Source: Cyclostephanos tholiformis
Taxonomy: Eukaryota; Bacillariophyta; Thalassiosirophyceae; Thalassiosirales; Thalassiosiraceae
DNA: 22,630 bases
NCBI GenBank assembly: GCA_036939975.1
Contig: JALLPB010001877.1
Location: forward strand, 1 to 22,630
Direction: 5' to 3'
Part shown: in pieces, positions 1 to 9,668 of the stretch
How positions within the stretch are numbered: position 1 is the stretch's first letter
Layout of the letters: the number at the start of each line of letters is the position of its first letter
Program-made: the position numbers and the translations under genes
Notes under the pieces: model-generated
Told to the model about the DNA's origin: nothing
Seen by the model: the letters and a program-made list of their open reading frames with translations, nothing else
Databases searched by the model: none

Positions 1-89
1 TAAGCTCATAATTTTCTTCTCCTGACCTGAACTACATATCACTCGTTTTACACTCATTTTCCACTTCAGGGGAAAAGTTATCCACCCGC

Positions 90-850
90 CTAGGTCACAC
101 CGAAGAGTACTAATCCATCTTTCAGGAGACTGTTTTCAAGATGAGCATATTGATCACTGGCCTCAAATGCCACACAATTGGCTGACGAAGCGCCATACGC
201 TATGCTGAGGTCAAGAATTCTGCCATTGACATCACCAACGGCTTGACAGTTGAGCCCAAACTTGCCCTTTCGACCGCGAAAAAACTTCATTTGATCAACA
301 CCAACCTGTTTTGCCTCCCTCAAGGATGGCTTCTGCATCCAAAAAGTACACCATCAATAGCCCCTGCACAATTCTTAAAACCTACTCCACTCACCCTTTT
401 GAAATCAGCAGCTATCATCCTTTGCTCATCGACAGACGAAGGATACTCAATTCTAAACTCAGGAGGGTTATTCACCGCATGCAACACGTGCCACTTACTA
501 TCCATAACATCTGTTTGAGAGATGCCGTAGTTGCTCATGAGGTCCTACACTGAGCCCCCTGCAAAAACTTGCAGCGCACATGCCAGACGGACACTCGTGG
601 ATATGCGGCCATTTCGAATGGGTGGCAATTTATATCCATCACCCTTCCGCCCCCCTATAGGCACATAATGCCATGCAGTAAGACCTGTGGTGTTTATTCT
701 CGTGGCCAACTTCGAATGCAGAAATAATCGGCACCAAGTGTGCTGTAAATTTCTCGCACAGAGCGTCGAGCACGCCTGATTGCAACTCTGCCGACGCAGG
801 ACTTCATTTGCGGTTTCCCACGCTGGTGCTGCAACAAATAGCTGCAATGA
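90..850 (-). pseudogene. Broken PIF/Harbinger-type DDE transposase
   Basis: Read from right to left, conserved Harbinger (DDE_4 family) segments appear in the correct order but in changing frames. They are SVREIYSTLGADYF (about 720-765), LHSKL, RLACALQVFAGGS, then an in-frame TAG at 545-547 where a Tyr codon is expected (before DLMSNYGIS). GAIDGVLF, holding the first catalytic Asp, follows. A one-base shift in a T run near 333 leads into MQKPS, and then KGKFGLNCQAVGD and the LFG motif near 100. After LFG the expected second catalytic Asp is replaced by unrelated sequence and a stop at 90-92, so the 3' third is missing. About a dozen codons also seem deleted between YF and LHSKL. Each lesion is inferred by comparison with the remembered family pattern. 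It cannot encode an active transposase. Positions 1-89 hold nothing I can assign. Confidence 0.8.
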
Positions 851-1423
851 AAGAACAACCATCGTCCGACATGATAGGCGGAGTGAGAAGTAATATCGGA
901 GCGAGTACTTATCTTGATTCGTGCTTGAAGTACGAAGTACAAAAGGATGTAATCTGCCTGTGTGGCCAAGGTTTTATACATAGTGGGAAGGACAGACCAA
1001 ATAAGGGGTATGAATCGGCAAGGGGGGTATACGAAAAAACGCTGCCTGTGGACAGACAGGCCCTTAGGCATTCCGCGTGGACTTAGGGGGGCCCCCGCCA
1101 AAAAAAAATTTGTTCTGCATCGCATCGTCTCTCATCTTCTTCCTTCTCTCCCCTGCCCGCCCCGCCCTCTCTCGTGTCTCTTCCCTTCTTCACTCTCTTC
1201 TCTTTTCAAAGATGACGAAGATGAATGACGACGATGGCAGGTACGAATGACTTATGCCATATTATATAACTAACAACACCGAATATACTAGTAATATACC
1301 TACTCATATATTATTATATCGGCGGCAGAGGTTTCGCTCCGGCGGAAAAGTAAAAAAAAATAAAACAGAATATCCCGACCCTCTCTCTACTCACTCTCTA
1401 AAGAGGGTTGGCGAGGAGGAGGG
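851..1423 (+). other. Upstream region of the AAA gene with a pyrimidine-rich tract
   Basis: No convincing gene is present. A CT-rich tract of about 80 bases at 1127-1208 is followed by an AT-rich stretch at 1255-1320 and another CT-rich patch at 1378-1398, just before the AAA start codon. This composition fits a core promoter and 5' leader, but I see no defined TATA box or initiator that fixes a start site. The short ORFs here look like chance. Confidence 0.4.
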
Positions 1424-4400
1424 ATGAATACGATGTCCACAATAATGCCGTCATCGACCCACGCGTCGTCGATACTCCTTCTCCTGCTGCCGATGCTGCT
1501 GCTGATGTTATCCGACATCGCAATCGCGTCGTCGTCGTCGTCGTCGTCGTCGATCGTAATCTACGACTCACCCCCCCGCGCGAGTGGCCATTCATGCGAC
1601 GTGATAGCACCGGCGGTGGTGGTGGAGGAGGAGGGGGAAGGGGGTTCGTCGGTACTGCCCCTCGCCTACCGGGGTGGTGGTGGTGGGGGGGGGGATCACC
1701 TCGGGGGGGGGGAGGGCGATGCGGCGGAATTGGACGTTAATGACGACGGGGATATGAGTGAGAAGGACACCGCCGATGGTGACGCGTTCGACGATGGCCT
1801 CGCCGCATCGACGACCACGGAGGTGGAGGAGGCGGCGGGAGAGGAGGTGGAGGGGGGCGTCGTCCTCGTAAACGCCGTCATCGGGGACGACGAGGGCGTA
1901 TCGGCCGCCACGGCCGGGGAGGAGGACCGCTCCTCGGCGACTGCGACAACGACCACCATGACTACGACAACGACGTCGACTTCGATGGATGTTCACGGCG
2001 ACGCCGACGGCGACGTGGACGTCGTCGTTCATCATCGCGCCGCCGCCGCCGCCGCCGCCGCCGCGCCGCCCGGGAGCCGTTCGAACGCCGTCGGCGATCC
2101 GAACGATTCCGATTCCGATACCACCGACGACGAGGGGTTGGGGGGGGAGACTGGCGCATCGTCGACGGGCATCGTCGATGACGGCGATGAATGCGATGGA
2201 GGCGTCGTCGATGCCGACGACGACCTGGGTACATTCCTACGAATGGCGGAGGACCTAGAGGACGCTAGACGCAGGATCGCGATCGCGGAGGATGAGATAC
2301 GCCGACGGAGGACGATGGAACGCGACGACGACGACGACGACGTGGCGGAGGAGGACATCGATCCGGCGAAGTGTGGAGAGTTGAATTCGACGAGGGAGGA
2401 AGTGGATCGCGAAGGAGGGGACGAAAGTATGACGATGAACGATGGAGAGCATGATGAGGAGATGGAGGGGGCGGCTACGGCGGGCGGGGGCGGTGAATTC
2501 ATGGAAACGTCGTACCATCTGGCGGGGACTGAAGTTACGAGGGAGGACGACGTCCTCAGACGACAGCGGAGGTATCGTAGGGGTAGCATCACGGGCGCAT
2601 CCGACAAGCTGGGGTCTAGGAGGGGGAGGAGGAGGAGGGAAGCGCTCTTCGGCGTGGGGGGGGTGGATGTCGTTTCCGACGGGGGAGATAATGCGACGAG
2701 CACGACGAGCGCGTCGCTGAAGAATCGACAATCGTTGTCATCGTCATCAACGGCAACTACCGGCGTCGTCACCACCATCGATGCCGCCACATTCGACGAC
2801 ATGCTCGTCGCCGCGTTCCGATCCATGATCTTCCTGCCGCCGTCCCCGCCCGGGATTATTGGAACGGGGGTGGCCCTACTCCCCTCCCCGAATGGTAGTG
2901 TTTCCCTGCGCAACGTCGACGTGGCATCGCGTCGTAGGCTCGATCGGAGGACGTTATACCACGGCCTAATGGCCGAATTGGGCGGCGTCGCCGCGTATGG
3001 CGGACATCGGGCCGATGACAACGATGACGACGATGGCGCCAAGGGGGGGGGAGGGGGCGACAAGAGGAGGACGAGGAAGGACAATTCCGTAGATTCCATG
3101 ATACGGCGGAGATACCTCGATCCGGACACGGCGCGGTCTCTCAAGGGGGCATTGGGGCTGGCGTGTCAGCCGAAATGGAGGGAGAGACTGGCGACGCCTA
3201 CGATGACTGCCGCGGCCGCGGAAGGGACGGCATCTGTCGCGACATCTAGGCACGCCGCCACCGACGGAGGAGGGGAGGACGACGACGACGATGAGGAGGA
3301 GGAGGAGGAGGCGGCGGATGCATCCGCGGCTAAGATGCCGACCTGGTGGCACCGCGGGGGTGTGTGCCTCTTCCCTCAGGAAGACGGCGCATCCAGCGCT
3401 GAAGGAGGAAAGAGGGGAGTTCCTACTTTCCAGCGATCTCAGTCAGTCGTCGGAGGCCAAGAACGCCAGCAGCATTGGGGATTGGGGGGTGGCGAGGGCG
3501 GCGGTCTGCCCCAGCGTGGATTCTTTGGTCCCGAGCAGGCAAACGACGACGAGGGCAATAATATTAACGGCGTGGCATCCTCCGCGACCAGTAATACGTC
3601 GTCGTCAGGCTGGAGATGCACGATGGGGATGCAGGAGACAGTTGCCATGGCCCTCGCCCATTCGCTGTCGTGCGGATTAGCGCTGATTGATGACGAGGCA
3701 CTGGCGAGTGTGCGCGAGTCCGTGGAAAGGTCGTTGGCAAGGCTCGTCGCAGATGCGTTGACAGCAACAGCGGCGGCCAAGGATTCTCCGTCGATGGCCA
3801 TGGAGGAAGAGCCGAAGCGAGAAGGAAAAGAAAGTGACAGTACGTCTGTCGTCGCGCAACCTCCTCCTCTTCCCTCAATCGATCCGGAAGAGCTTCGCAA
3901 TGCGGCGTTGTTGGGCCACTTGTTGCGTCTTGCACACGAAGGTAAGCTCAATCCTAGTGGCAAAAGCGCCAAAAGATCAGATAAGGCCGAGGATGGATAC
4001 GACGATTTGGTAGGCGGCGCGAACAAGGGTTATTATTCCTTCGGCAGAATATCCCATCGAATGACACGCGATATGGACTTAGGGCTAGATGACCCGAACG
4101 ACGAGCTCGCCGTGGAAAGCCTGCGTCTGATGAAAGAGGATGAAAAGTATTGGCTCGATAACATCGATGCGAAGACTGAGGCGTCGGCAAAAGTGGATGA
4201 ACCTTCCACAAAGCACCCATTATCGCTTGTACTATTCCTACGATGCGATTCGTCGCCCTCCATCCTCAAGTCCAAGTCGGCAGTCGAAAAGCTCGCTCAG
4301 GAGTGCGTAAAGAAGGAAGGAATCCATTTAGTGATGTTAGGCGGCAGGGGAATCGATGCGTCCACTACTTCATTGCCCGATAAAAGAGGTCGAGCCGTAG

Positions 4401-6906
4401 GCGCCGGGGCAACCAGTAGGGCGATGAACCGTCAGCCGTCTGCGCTACAACAACAGCAAGTTGATGGCAAAGGCGGTGGCACGCCACTTTCGTTCCTTTC
4501 CAATTTTCCTCCGGGATCGCCTGAGTTCAATGCCCTACTAAAGCAAAAACAGGATGACGCTTCGGTGGCCGGGTCGTCCTTCAGCGCGAACAATGCAAAT
4601 GCATCAGGAGTAAACGATCCCGAAGGATCGCGACGGTTCAACATTTTCCTGGCGCGTACAGTCGACTCGACAGGTAAACCGCAAATTATGGGCACCATCG
4701 CTTCGCCACAGGCCGGCAATCTTTTTCCCGTCATATTGGCGAACATGGCCAAGGAGAATTTACGCAAAATCCAGGAGGATGGCATCGACGAGGACAATGA
4801 AGAGCAGGCAAGGTTCGTAAAGCAGATGGAAGATTTGGTGAGTCAGGCGCAGCAGCACGCAGATCATGTGGGGGATAGTGGCAGATACGGGCAAGGCGAA
4901 GATGGCTCTACAAATGCTGCCTTTTTTAATGCCACAATTAATTCACCATTCGGAAGCGAAATTTTCAAAAGGATAGACCATCAGGATGGTGATGATGGAT
5001 CACCTGACGTACAGCAATTTCAGCCAGCCCCGGAAAATGTCCGTCGTGCCATCCAAGACGCGATGACAGGTGTCATTCAAAGATTGGCCCAGATGTCTGC
5101 TGGCGCCTCTACCGATGCTCACAGGATGGGAGGTACGGGCATACCTATGAATATCGCCCACGCCTTCTCTCAAGTTCTTACCAACGAAAGTTTACGTCGA
5201 GGCATTGCGGAAAATCTGTCACGAGCGGCACCGGCTCTAATTGATCCGAGATGTCAGGGTGTTATGTTATCCGTTTACGTTCCTCCTGGCCCGGATCATC
5301 CAAACAAGGGCATGATGCCCGGAGATCAATTCAAACAAGGGCCGCAGATGAAAACGACCGAAGAACAGCAACAGCGACCCGTAGTGGAGAAAAATGATGT
5401 CCCACATGCGCTTGGAGGGTGGTTGAACAAAATATTGTCTTCTTCGGATAAGGGGAAAAACCACAATCGTGTGAAGGAACCTTCGTCCATAGTTTCTGTG
5501 GTCGAATCTGAAGATTCTGATACTGTCGATCTTAGCTCGGATGTTGTAAAGGGAGACGAAGCAGAAGGCAATCCATTAGAGAATGAGTCGTCCAATGATC
5601 AGCAAGATATGTCGAAACCACCCAAACCTTCCTTGGTAATAAAGGGCAAGAAGAGCAAACGAGAAAGGACGTTGGACCGGGCACAAACTTTAGCGGTTGC
5701 CGCGGCAGCTCTTGCGGGCGCAAAAAAGAATCGAAAGGAGGCCAAGCAGCCAGCTTTAGGGCACCGCTCACTGAAGACGAAATTATCTCCCGAACAAAAA
5801 GCTGAGCGAAACCTAATCAGGCTACAGGCACTGTGCCGTCATATACCTCTCCCTGCCCCCCTTGATCCTGTCCGCTTACGATCTTGGGATGCATGGGCCG
5901 ATCGTGAGGAAGGATCTGTGATATTTAGATCCAATAAACGAATTCTGTCGTCTCATTTGGCTCGGCGAAATCTTAGTATCGATACCATTGCAGGAACGAA
6001 GGGTGCGGGAATCGTATTGAGGCAGATGATGAGTGTACGTGATATTAACGAGGAGGAGATGGAGGATGTCATCAAGTGTGCAATTGAAATTGAGGCAGGA
6101 AAGAGCCAGAGGCACCAGGTGAGTATGTTGAAACATCTTCCAGCTTGGTGTTCGTCGCGAAATAAACGCTCCTAATTTGGTTTATTCTGCGTTGCGTTGC
6201 TGATAAATTGCCTCAGGAATCGCCATGGGGAGTGACAAAACAAAAAACTGTCGCGAAGGCCACGCTCGCAACGGATAAATCATTGGTGAACTTCCTTCAT
6301 GACGATGACACCACTGCCGCTTCCGACTGTGGTCATATGATAACTCAAGCCATGCATCCCAACAGTCTCGAGTCAGCGCTATCATTGATTTGTGGGGTAA
6401 GCCCCGCCCCTGGGTCTCACGGATCTATGTCTTCGTTATCAAGTGGTATCCTAGCCTCACACCGCACAAAAGAGGATTTGATGGCGCTTGCCCAGGACAA
6501 GCATGAGCGTGCACTTATTCCTAACTGCGTCTCACCACAGGATATTGGAGTGACGTATGATATGATTGGGGGATTGGACGAGGTGAAGGAGCTTCTACGT
6601 CAGAGTATTACATATCCGTTGAAGTTCCCGCACTTGTACAGTGAGGGAATCGCCAGAGAGGCGGTCAAAGGAGTGCTGCTGTTCGGGCCACCTGGGACAG
6701 GTAAAACGATGCTTGCGAAGTAAGTACAAGTTCTATTGCTATTTGTCATCTTTCGAGCGCATTATTTATTTACTGATTTGTTTGTCTCTAGAGCGGTGGC
6801 CACCGAGGGCGGGGCCAGCTTTTTGAGTGTCGATGCATCATCTGTTGAAAATAAATGGCTTGGAGAGTCAGAAAAGAATGCCAAGGCTGTGTTCACATTG
6901 GCATGA
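1424..6906 (+). CDS. AAA ATPase (Msp1/ATAD1/spastin-like), 5' part of a split gene
   Basis: Exon 1 is 1424-6118 (1565 codons), exon 2 is 6217-6719, and exon 3 starts at 6792. The reading stops at TGA 6904-6906, giving 1770 residues as written; the right-hand fragment 17721-18559 supplies the rest. The N-terminus has a hydrophobic stretch (residues about 17-35) like a signal peptide or anchor. About 500 very acidic, low-complexity residues follow (Asp/Glu, poly-Ser, poly-Ala, poly-Gly), then less biased sequence, a Lys/Arg-rich part near 1410-1450, and the AAA domain from about 1675. Walker A, GPPGTGKT, lies at 1722-1729. [20 protein letters not shown] is typical of the pore-loop region in Msp1/katanin/spastin relatives, which extract or remodel membrane or polymer-bound proteins. 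The substrate cannot be told from sequence. The start is the first ATG after the CT-rich leader; a second ATG lies three codons on. As written, the product lacks Walker B and would be inactive. Confidence 0.88.
1528..1552 (+). repeat. GTC/TCG microsatellite coding a poly-Ser run
   Basis: About eight tandem TCG triplets follow the hydrophobic N-terminal stretch of the AAA protein. Similar in-frame runs occur nearby: GCC repeats near 2038-2064 (poly-Ala), GAC repeats near 2323-2342 (poly-Asp), and G runs at 1675-1715 (poly-Gly). These are likely length-polymorphic between alleles. Confidence 0.85.
6119..6216 (+). other. Intron 1 of the AAA gene (98 bp)
   Basis: The donor is GTGAGT after CAG, and the acceptor is TTGCCTCAG. 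The intron is phase 0. Read through, the frame stops at 6173-6175; spliced, it continues into exon 2 without a break. Confidence 0.85.
6720..6791 (+). other. Intron 2 of the AAA gene (72 bp)
   Basis: The donor is GTAAGT at 6720 and the acceptor TTTGTCTCTAG ends at 6791. The intron splits a Lys codon (AA|A) directly after the Walker A segment. Splicing joins GKTMLAK to AVATEGG, the expected family sequence. Confidence 0.88.
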
Positions 6907-6918
6907 AGGCTAGCTCCG
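6832..6918 (+). repeat. 87-bp direct repeat, left copy (AAA exon 3)
   Basis: This matches 17721-17807 over 87 bases at a constant offset of 10889. The single difference is T at 6904 versus C at 17793, which changes CGA (Arg) to TGA (stop). It lies in the coding sequence just before Walker B. Flanking sequence differs on both sides of the match. Confidence 0.97.
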
Positions 6919-7096
6919 GATTGGCATCCCCCTGGCGTACATCCTTGGCGTATGATTAGGGCTCGGCGTCGAGGGTTTGTGGTGGGGCATCACCTCTGGT
7001 CTGTTCGCCATAGCTATTGGTGGAACGATCGTCATCCTTCGAAGTGACTGGAGGAAGCTAGCGTCAGAAGCAGCATTAAGACTAAATGATGACTAG
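6919..7096 (+). pseudogene. C-terminal tail of a MATE-family multidrug/toxin extrusion transporter
   Basis: Right where the AAA homology ends, one frame reads IGIPLAYILGV, an in-frame TGA (6953-6955), then LGLGVEGLWWGITSGLF, a hydrophobic stretch, and LRSDWRKLASEAALRL before TAG at 7094-7096. This is the pattern of the last two membrane helices and cytoplasmic tail of eukaryotic MATE antiporters (GIPLGY…LGLGVxGLWxG…DW). Only 58 codons remain, with no start and an internal stop, so it is a relic. Its orientation matches the AAA gene and the fusion point is at or within a base or two of 6919. Family assignment is from memory of the motif and I am fairly sure of it. The source gene is not in the window. 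Confidence 0.75.
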
Positions 7097-7681
7097 TGGC
7101 GACTATTTGCTCCCGTCATGTTCCCCGTTCTCTCTCGTATGCGCCACAAAGGAGGGTTTCGACAACACTACCAGGGTGAATCTCAACAGCGCCGAGGAAA
7201 TGATGATGACGCAATGGTATTACTATTATTGGACTGGGGTGAGGTGGATTAGTTGGATTAGTTACAATCGACTGTGAGTCAAAGTACAAATAACGGTGTT
7301 CACTGTGGGAAAATTACAATCAGCACATTGTACTTATCACGCGTTATGAGAAAAGGTAGCAGGTATCCCACGATGCATTGGAAACAACATTACCGAATGC
7401 GACAGGACATACTACAACAACAAAATAAAGAATGAGTCTAACTGCACGTGTATTTCCAATGCATCGGTGCCTGCAGGAGCCACGAATAAAATTATCGCGC
7501 CATAAAAAAACACATTTTCTATTATGTGTAAAATACACCTAAATGCACAAGTATACTGTATTATCAGAATCACTTGACTCAAAAAGAACCATCCCTGCTC
7601 TGTCTTGGGCTCTTTACCCTCTTTTCCGGATGCATCTGCGGGCACAAACACGTTTAGGTACTACATTTGTACTTTTAATAT
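7097..7681. other. Non-coding stretch with a small inverted repeat
   Basis: I see no supportable gene; the first part may be the former 3' flank of the MATE gene. A perfect 14-base inverted repeat pairs 7371-7384 (CGATGCATTGGAAA) with 7453-7466. The arms are about 68 bases apart, and some weaker pairing extends beyond them. It may be the remnant of a small foldback element. Confidence 0.45.
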
Positions 7682-9151
7682 CCCCCGACCCACATACCGT
7701 TGGAAAGCTGTGACCCTCCTCTTTCTCCCGATAACATTAGTTTGGGGTCATACACTCATAGTAAGTATTTTAGATAAATGTCCTAAAAGTTGCGCTGAAG
7801 AATAGATGATGATTGTCCACAAAATAAATGTGAAGAAACGTGTTTTGTGTACTTATTCCTATGTTAGATCTACGGAAGAATTTTTTATTTTGACCAGATA
7901 GACTCTCAAGACTTCTCAAGACACCTCGAGATTTTTTCTTTTCTCATTTTTTTTACTGTATGTTATCGATATATACAGTAGATGCTATGATAGGAATAGT
8001 ATGGAAAATGAAAAAAGCTTCGCACGGTTATGCCCACAAATGTGTCCAAATTTTTTCCAGGTGCTTGTGTTTAGAGAAACATCTGGACCCCAGCCCTCCT
8101 AAAGATGCGAGTCATCATACCATTATCTTCTTGTTGGTTCTCTCTGTAGCTTGTCAGAGCTGATGACAGACTGAGCATTGGTGCGATGCTCAACTACAGC
8201 ACAAAAAGGGGGGTTGACTACCTACTTCGTGTAACATATCATTTGACACCATAGCGCCAACACTTCGCTAATACTTCCTGTAGCAAATACATAGAACATA
8301 GTACTAACATGAAAATTTTCTCAGGTTAGTACTATGTTCTGCATATTTTTTACAGGAAGTGTTCACAAAGTGTTAGCGTAATGGTGTCAATTGATATGTT
8401 AAATGTAGTATTGCCTTTTCTTGAGATCATATAAAATACAAATTGAGTAAATTTCATACATGTGTTTCTCGTTTTCCCCATATGTTTTTGCTAAGTGTTC
8501 CTGCATACCTAGGGACAAGGACGAGGCCCAGATTTCCATTTTTATTTTTACCGCTGTTGCTCAAACAAGCTTGGTAGAAAGGAATTTCACCTTCACTTCT
8601 CAAACACTAATTCCCTCAGCCTCAATCTTTTCTATTGCTAAAAAATGTTTGCACGGTCATTGAGTTTGAAGAAATAGGGGGCTCTCCCCCCCATTTCTGT
8701 GAGGAGCGCAAGAAGTGTGACTCCTTTGACAGGATAAGAAATGTCGTTTCTCAAAATTGCAATAAAAGGAAACAAGTCTTTCTTTCTTATTCTATGTGAG
8801 TGGTTACGTACTGTTTGAGATGTAATTTGGCTGTCTCAAAAGTTTGTCTGACATTAAGAATTCCTTGCTTAGCTTTTAGGGGACTTCCTTGCTTTGGCAA
8901 AAAAATTGATTAGGCAAAAAAGGGGAATTTGCTTTGGAGATCCTCACTAAATCATATCGTATGATAAAATGTAGGAATTGTTTATTTTGGAGTAAACATG
9001 GGCCGACAAAAATTGTGTAAAATCAAATGACAAAAAAGAGCACTTTGAACCGTTTTAATTAGGAAACTGCAACTGGGACCATACCAATATTATTATACCT
9101 GCAGAAAGAAGACAGTCTCAGCTTTCCAACAGTATATTATGGGTCTGGGGG
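7682..9151. mobile_element. Non-autonomous element with long degenerate terminal inverted repeats
   Basis: The left end (7682-7749) is similar, as reverse complement, to the right end (about 9075-9151). The best block is GTTGGAAAGCTG (left) against CAGCTTTCCAAC (right), with further matches outward (CCCCC-GACCCA) and inward (CTCTTTCT, ATAA, GGTC). By eye the arms are roughly three-quarters identical. The 1.3-kb interior is AT-rich with only short, unconvincing ORFs and holds a separate 168-bp foldback. I found no clear target-site duplication, so exact ends and superfamily are open. A large MITE is the simplest reading. Confidence 0.5.
8233..8400. repeat. 168-bp foldback (hairpin) element
   Basis: The left arm 8233-8308 and right arm 8325-8400 are each 76 bases and are imperfect reverse complements, identical over the inner GTTAGTACTATGTTCT. 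The loop is 16 bases (8309-8324). The outer ends read AACATATC and GATATGTT. The structure is that of a foldback MITE nested within the larger inverted-repeat element. No target-site duplication is evident. Confidence 0.85.
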
Positions 9152-9207
9152 TCTGCAACAGTGTCAGCATGGTCAAAAAATCTAGTTAGCCTACGTACCT
9201 ACAAAAT

Positions 9208-9483
9208 CTAGACACATTGATTCCAGTAATTGGCATCATGTGTGCCAGTTGCCCCTATGAGATTTTTTATCATCACCACGGCTGAGCCCAAGGCGCTAGC
9301 TTTGAGGTATGCATCCTCCTCGATGCCATACCAGAAAGTTTGTAGCGAGTCCCCCAAAGAGCTTCTTCCAGGCTTTATTCCTGTTGGAACCCTAGATGGT
9401 GGGTACATACGTAAGGTACCCTTACCTAGAGCCCCAAGACTCCAGAGAGCAGCTCTTGTGACTAATGAATCACAAGATACCTG
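9208..9483 (-). pseudogene. Unidentified coding relic, probably transposon-derived
   Basis: An open frame of about 90 codons runs from just after TAA (9484-9486) to the stop at 9208. Its composition looks protein-like, for example GRSSLGDSLQTFWYGIEEDAY and GTHDANYWNQC, whereas the opposite strand looks like noise. I do not recognise the family. It lies just left of the gag relic but on the opposite strand, so it probably comes from another element. Confidence 0.3.
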
Positions 9484-9668
9484 TTATTGACAGGTCTCAC
9501 AGATTCCTACGTGGAGTGATCATCTTAGATTACAGCTAGGTGCAATCACAAGCACATTGCTTCATCTTGAACCTCGTTGGTTGATGTAGTCATTAACTAA
9601 TTAGAACAACCTTTGTCTAATGATAGTTACTGCCTTCATTGGGCACCAACAGTTCTAATTATTAGTCT

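Noticed and set aside
962..1228. Short + strand ORF upstream of the AAA gene
   Set aside because: Much of it is translation of the CT-rich tract (Pro/Leu/Ser) with no support as a gene.
2032..3144. 370-codon antisense ORF over AAA exon 1
   Set aside because: It is the shadow of GC-rich, triplet-repeat coding sequence; composition is Ser/Arg/Pro-biased and no motif is seen, while the + strand joins to a real AAA domain.
7605..8663. Several 60-70-codon + strand ORFs
   Set aside because: They lie within the inverted-repeat element, have no motifs, and are of a length expected by chance in AT-rich DNA.
9484..9668. Possible 5' LTR or primer-binding site before gag
   Set aside because: No paired LTR was found downstream and no sequence complementary to a tRNA end could be identified with confidence.
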